Assembly (NCBI GenBank): GCA_028708055.1
Contig: JAQVZT010000147.1
Span: 1 to 6,503 of the forward strand
Direction of reading: 5' to 3'
DNA length: 6,503 bases
DNA from: Methanothrix sp.
GTDB taxonomy: Archaea > Halobacteriota > Methanosarcinia > Methanotrichales > Methanotrichaceae
Position numbers and translations under genes: made by a program. The notes under the pieces are model-generated. The model worked only from the letters and a program-made list of their open reading frames with translations. It was not told where the DNA came from and did no database searches. Positions 6,172-6,503 of this stretch are shown here, piece after piece. The stretch's first letter is position 1; each line of letters opens with the position of its first letter.

Positions 6172-6206
6172 GATTCTTCTCGCTTTTGGTGATTCATCTC
6201 GCTTTG
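6172..6206. repeat. 16-bp imperfect direct repeat downstream of acs
   Basis: GATTCTTCTCGCTTTT at 6172-6187 and GATTCATCTCGCTTTG at 6191-6206 differ at two positions and start 19 bp apart. The surrounding tract is pyrimidine-rich. No function is assigned. Confidence 0.45.
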
Positions 6207-6322
6207 CTGCAAGCTCTTTCGCGCAGGAATCGGGTTTCCGGGAAGCTTGGCCGCTTATCGGCTGGCGGGAGGACGCCGGATTGGCGGCATTTCTGGGAAT
6301 AGGAGGAAAATCGAGAAGAAGC

Positions 6323-6330
6323 TTTATATC
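6323..6330 (+). promoter_or_regulatory. candidate TATA box for a transcript leaving the window
   Basis: TTTATATC at 6323-6330 is preceded by purine-rich GAGAAGAAG, which could serve as a BRE. The predicted transcription start is near 6353, followed by at least 150 bases with no ORF but two hairpins. This would be a long leader or a small RNA. Confidence 0.4.
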
Positions 6331-6384
6331 ATTGGAAGATGAAGGAAGGGTTCGGACGGGTGCAGCTACACCTGCGCCTGGATG

Positions 6385-6408
6385 CGATGCCATAATGCTA
6401 TGGCCTCG
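6385..6408 (+). other. hairpin in the downstream leader-like region
   Basis: GCCATA at 6389-6394 pairs with TATGGC at 6399-6404 around a four-base loop. After one T/C mismatch, CGA at 6385-6387 pairs with TCG at 6406-6408. It is followed by an A-rich, probably unpaired stretch (GGATAAACGATTATAACCC onward). No T-run follows, so it does not look like a terminator. Confidence 0.45.
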
Positions 6409-6468
6409 GGATAAACGATTATAACCCAACAACAACTACATCACAGGAGGGAGGAGCAGTTCCAGAAG

Positions 6469-6488
6469 CGCAGGCCCTTTGGCCTGCG
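6469..6488 (+). other. perfect 8-bp GC-rich hairpin near the window end
   Basis: CGCAGGCC at 6469-6476 pairs perfectly with GGCCTGCG at 6481-6488 around the loop CTTT. Only three T residues follow (6489-6491), then a G-run. It might be a weak terminator or attenuator, or part of a structured leader following the purine-rich stretch at 6445-6456. Confidence 0.5.
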
Positions 6489-6503
6489 TTTCGGGGGCTG
6501 TAA

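Larger units (their letters stand above)
6114..6503. other. 390-bp region without a convincing gene
   Basis: No ORF here resembles a known protein. The two longest, 6140-6424 (+) and 6115-6435 (-), both start at TTG without a ribosome binding site, overlap each other antisense and have low-complexity, non-domain composition. The stretch holds the weak acs terminator, a 16-bp imperfect repeat, short competing GC hairpins around 6250-6286, a TATA-like element at 6323, a 9-pair hairpin at 6385-6408, a purine-rich AGGAGGGAGGAG at 6445-6456 with no start codon in range, and an 8-pair hairpin at 6469-6488. It reads as an intergenic or leader region for something to the right. Confidence 0.6.

Noticed and set aside
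6115..6435. Overlapping open frames 6140-6424 (+) and 6115-6435 (-)
   Set aside because: Both need TTG starts without ribosome binding sites, look low-complexity and match no known family. They may be open by chance.
1..6503. tRNA genes, CRISPR arrays, insertion sequences
   Set aside because: Looked for T-arm-like motifs, regularly spaced repeats and transposase-like ORFs by eye and found none. The repeats seen are short and in two copies (or pentamers).

Overview
The window looks like a chromosomal segment of an aceticlastic methanogenic archaeon, most likely Methanothrix (Methanosaeta). This rests on recognising the long AMP-forming acetyl-CoA synthetase as the Methanothrix type, on archaeal-style TATA/BRE promoter candidates, on GGAGG ribosome binding sites, and on the gene content. 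It was read by eye with no database search, so the genus is a strong inference and the species is not assigned.

Positions 1-3590 hold a branched-chain amino acid operon on the + strand. It runs from the 3' end of a 2-isopropylmalate/citramalate synthase-family gene (1-231), through ilvB (216-1970) and ilvN (1971-2462), to ilvC (2595-3590). The first two genes overlap by 16 bp and ilvB abuts ilvN with no gap. A 132-bp gap before ilvC carries a possible secondary promoter. A bulged GC-rich hairpin followed by T-rich DNA (3649-3726) ends the operon. Acetolactate synthase (IlvB catalytic, IlvN regulatory) makes 2-acetolactate or 2-aceto-2-hydroxybutyrate. IlvC then isomerises and reduces these toward valine/leucine and isoleucine. 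The synthase at the left edge would feed leucine or, as citramalate synthase, isoleucine.

Positions 3591-4127 are AT-rich. They contain one small gene on the - strand (3797-4018) for a ribbon-helix-helix DNA-binding protein. It is divergent from acs, with 109 bp between the two starts. That gap holds promoter candidates for both genes, a 10-bp direct repeat 54 bp apart, and a tandem ATATG repeat running into the acs start codon. Neither gene has a Shine-Dalgarno sequence and both may be leaderless.

Positions 4128-6113 hold acs, the acetate-activating enzyme that is the entry step of methanogenesis in Methanothrix and also supplies acetyl-CoA for biosynthesis. Positions 6114-6503 show no convincing gene. 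They contain a weak hairpin/T-run after acs, a TATA-like element near 6323, and two good hairpins that could belong to the leader of a gene beyond the window.

Most of the window is ordinary core metabolism. The points most worth checking are an IlvC cofactor loop whose residues suggest NADH rather than NADPH use, the RHH gene paired with acs, and the unusual acs start region. I found no sign of an entirely new multi-gene system.
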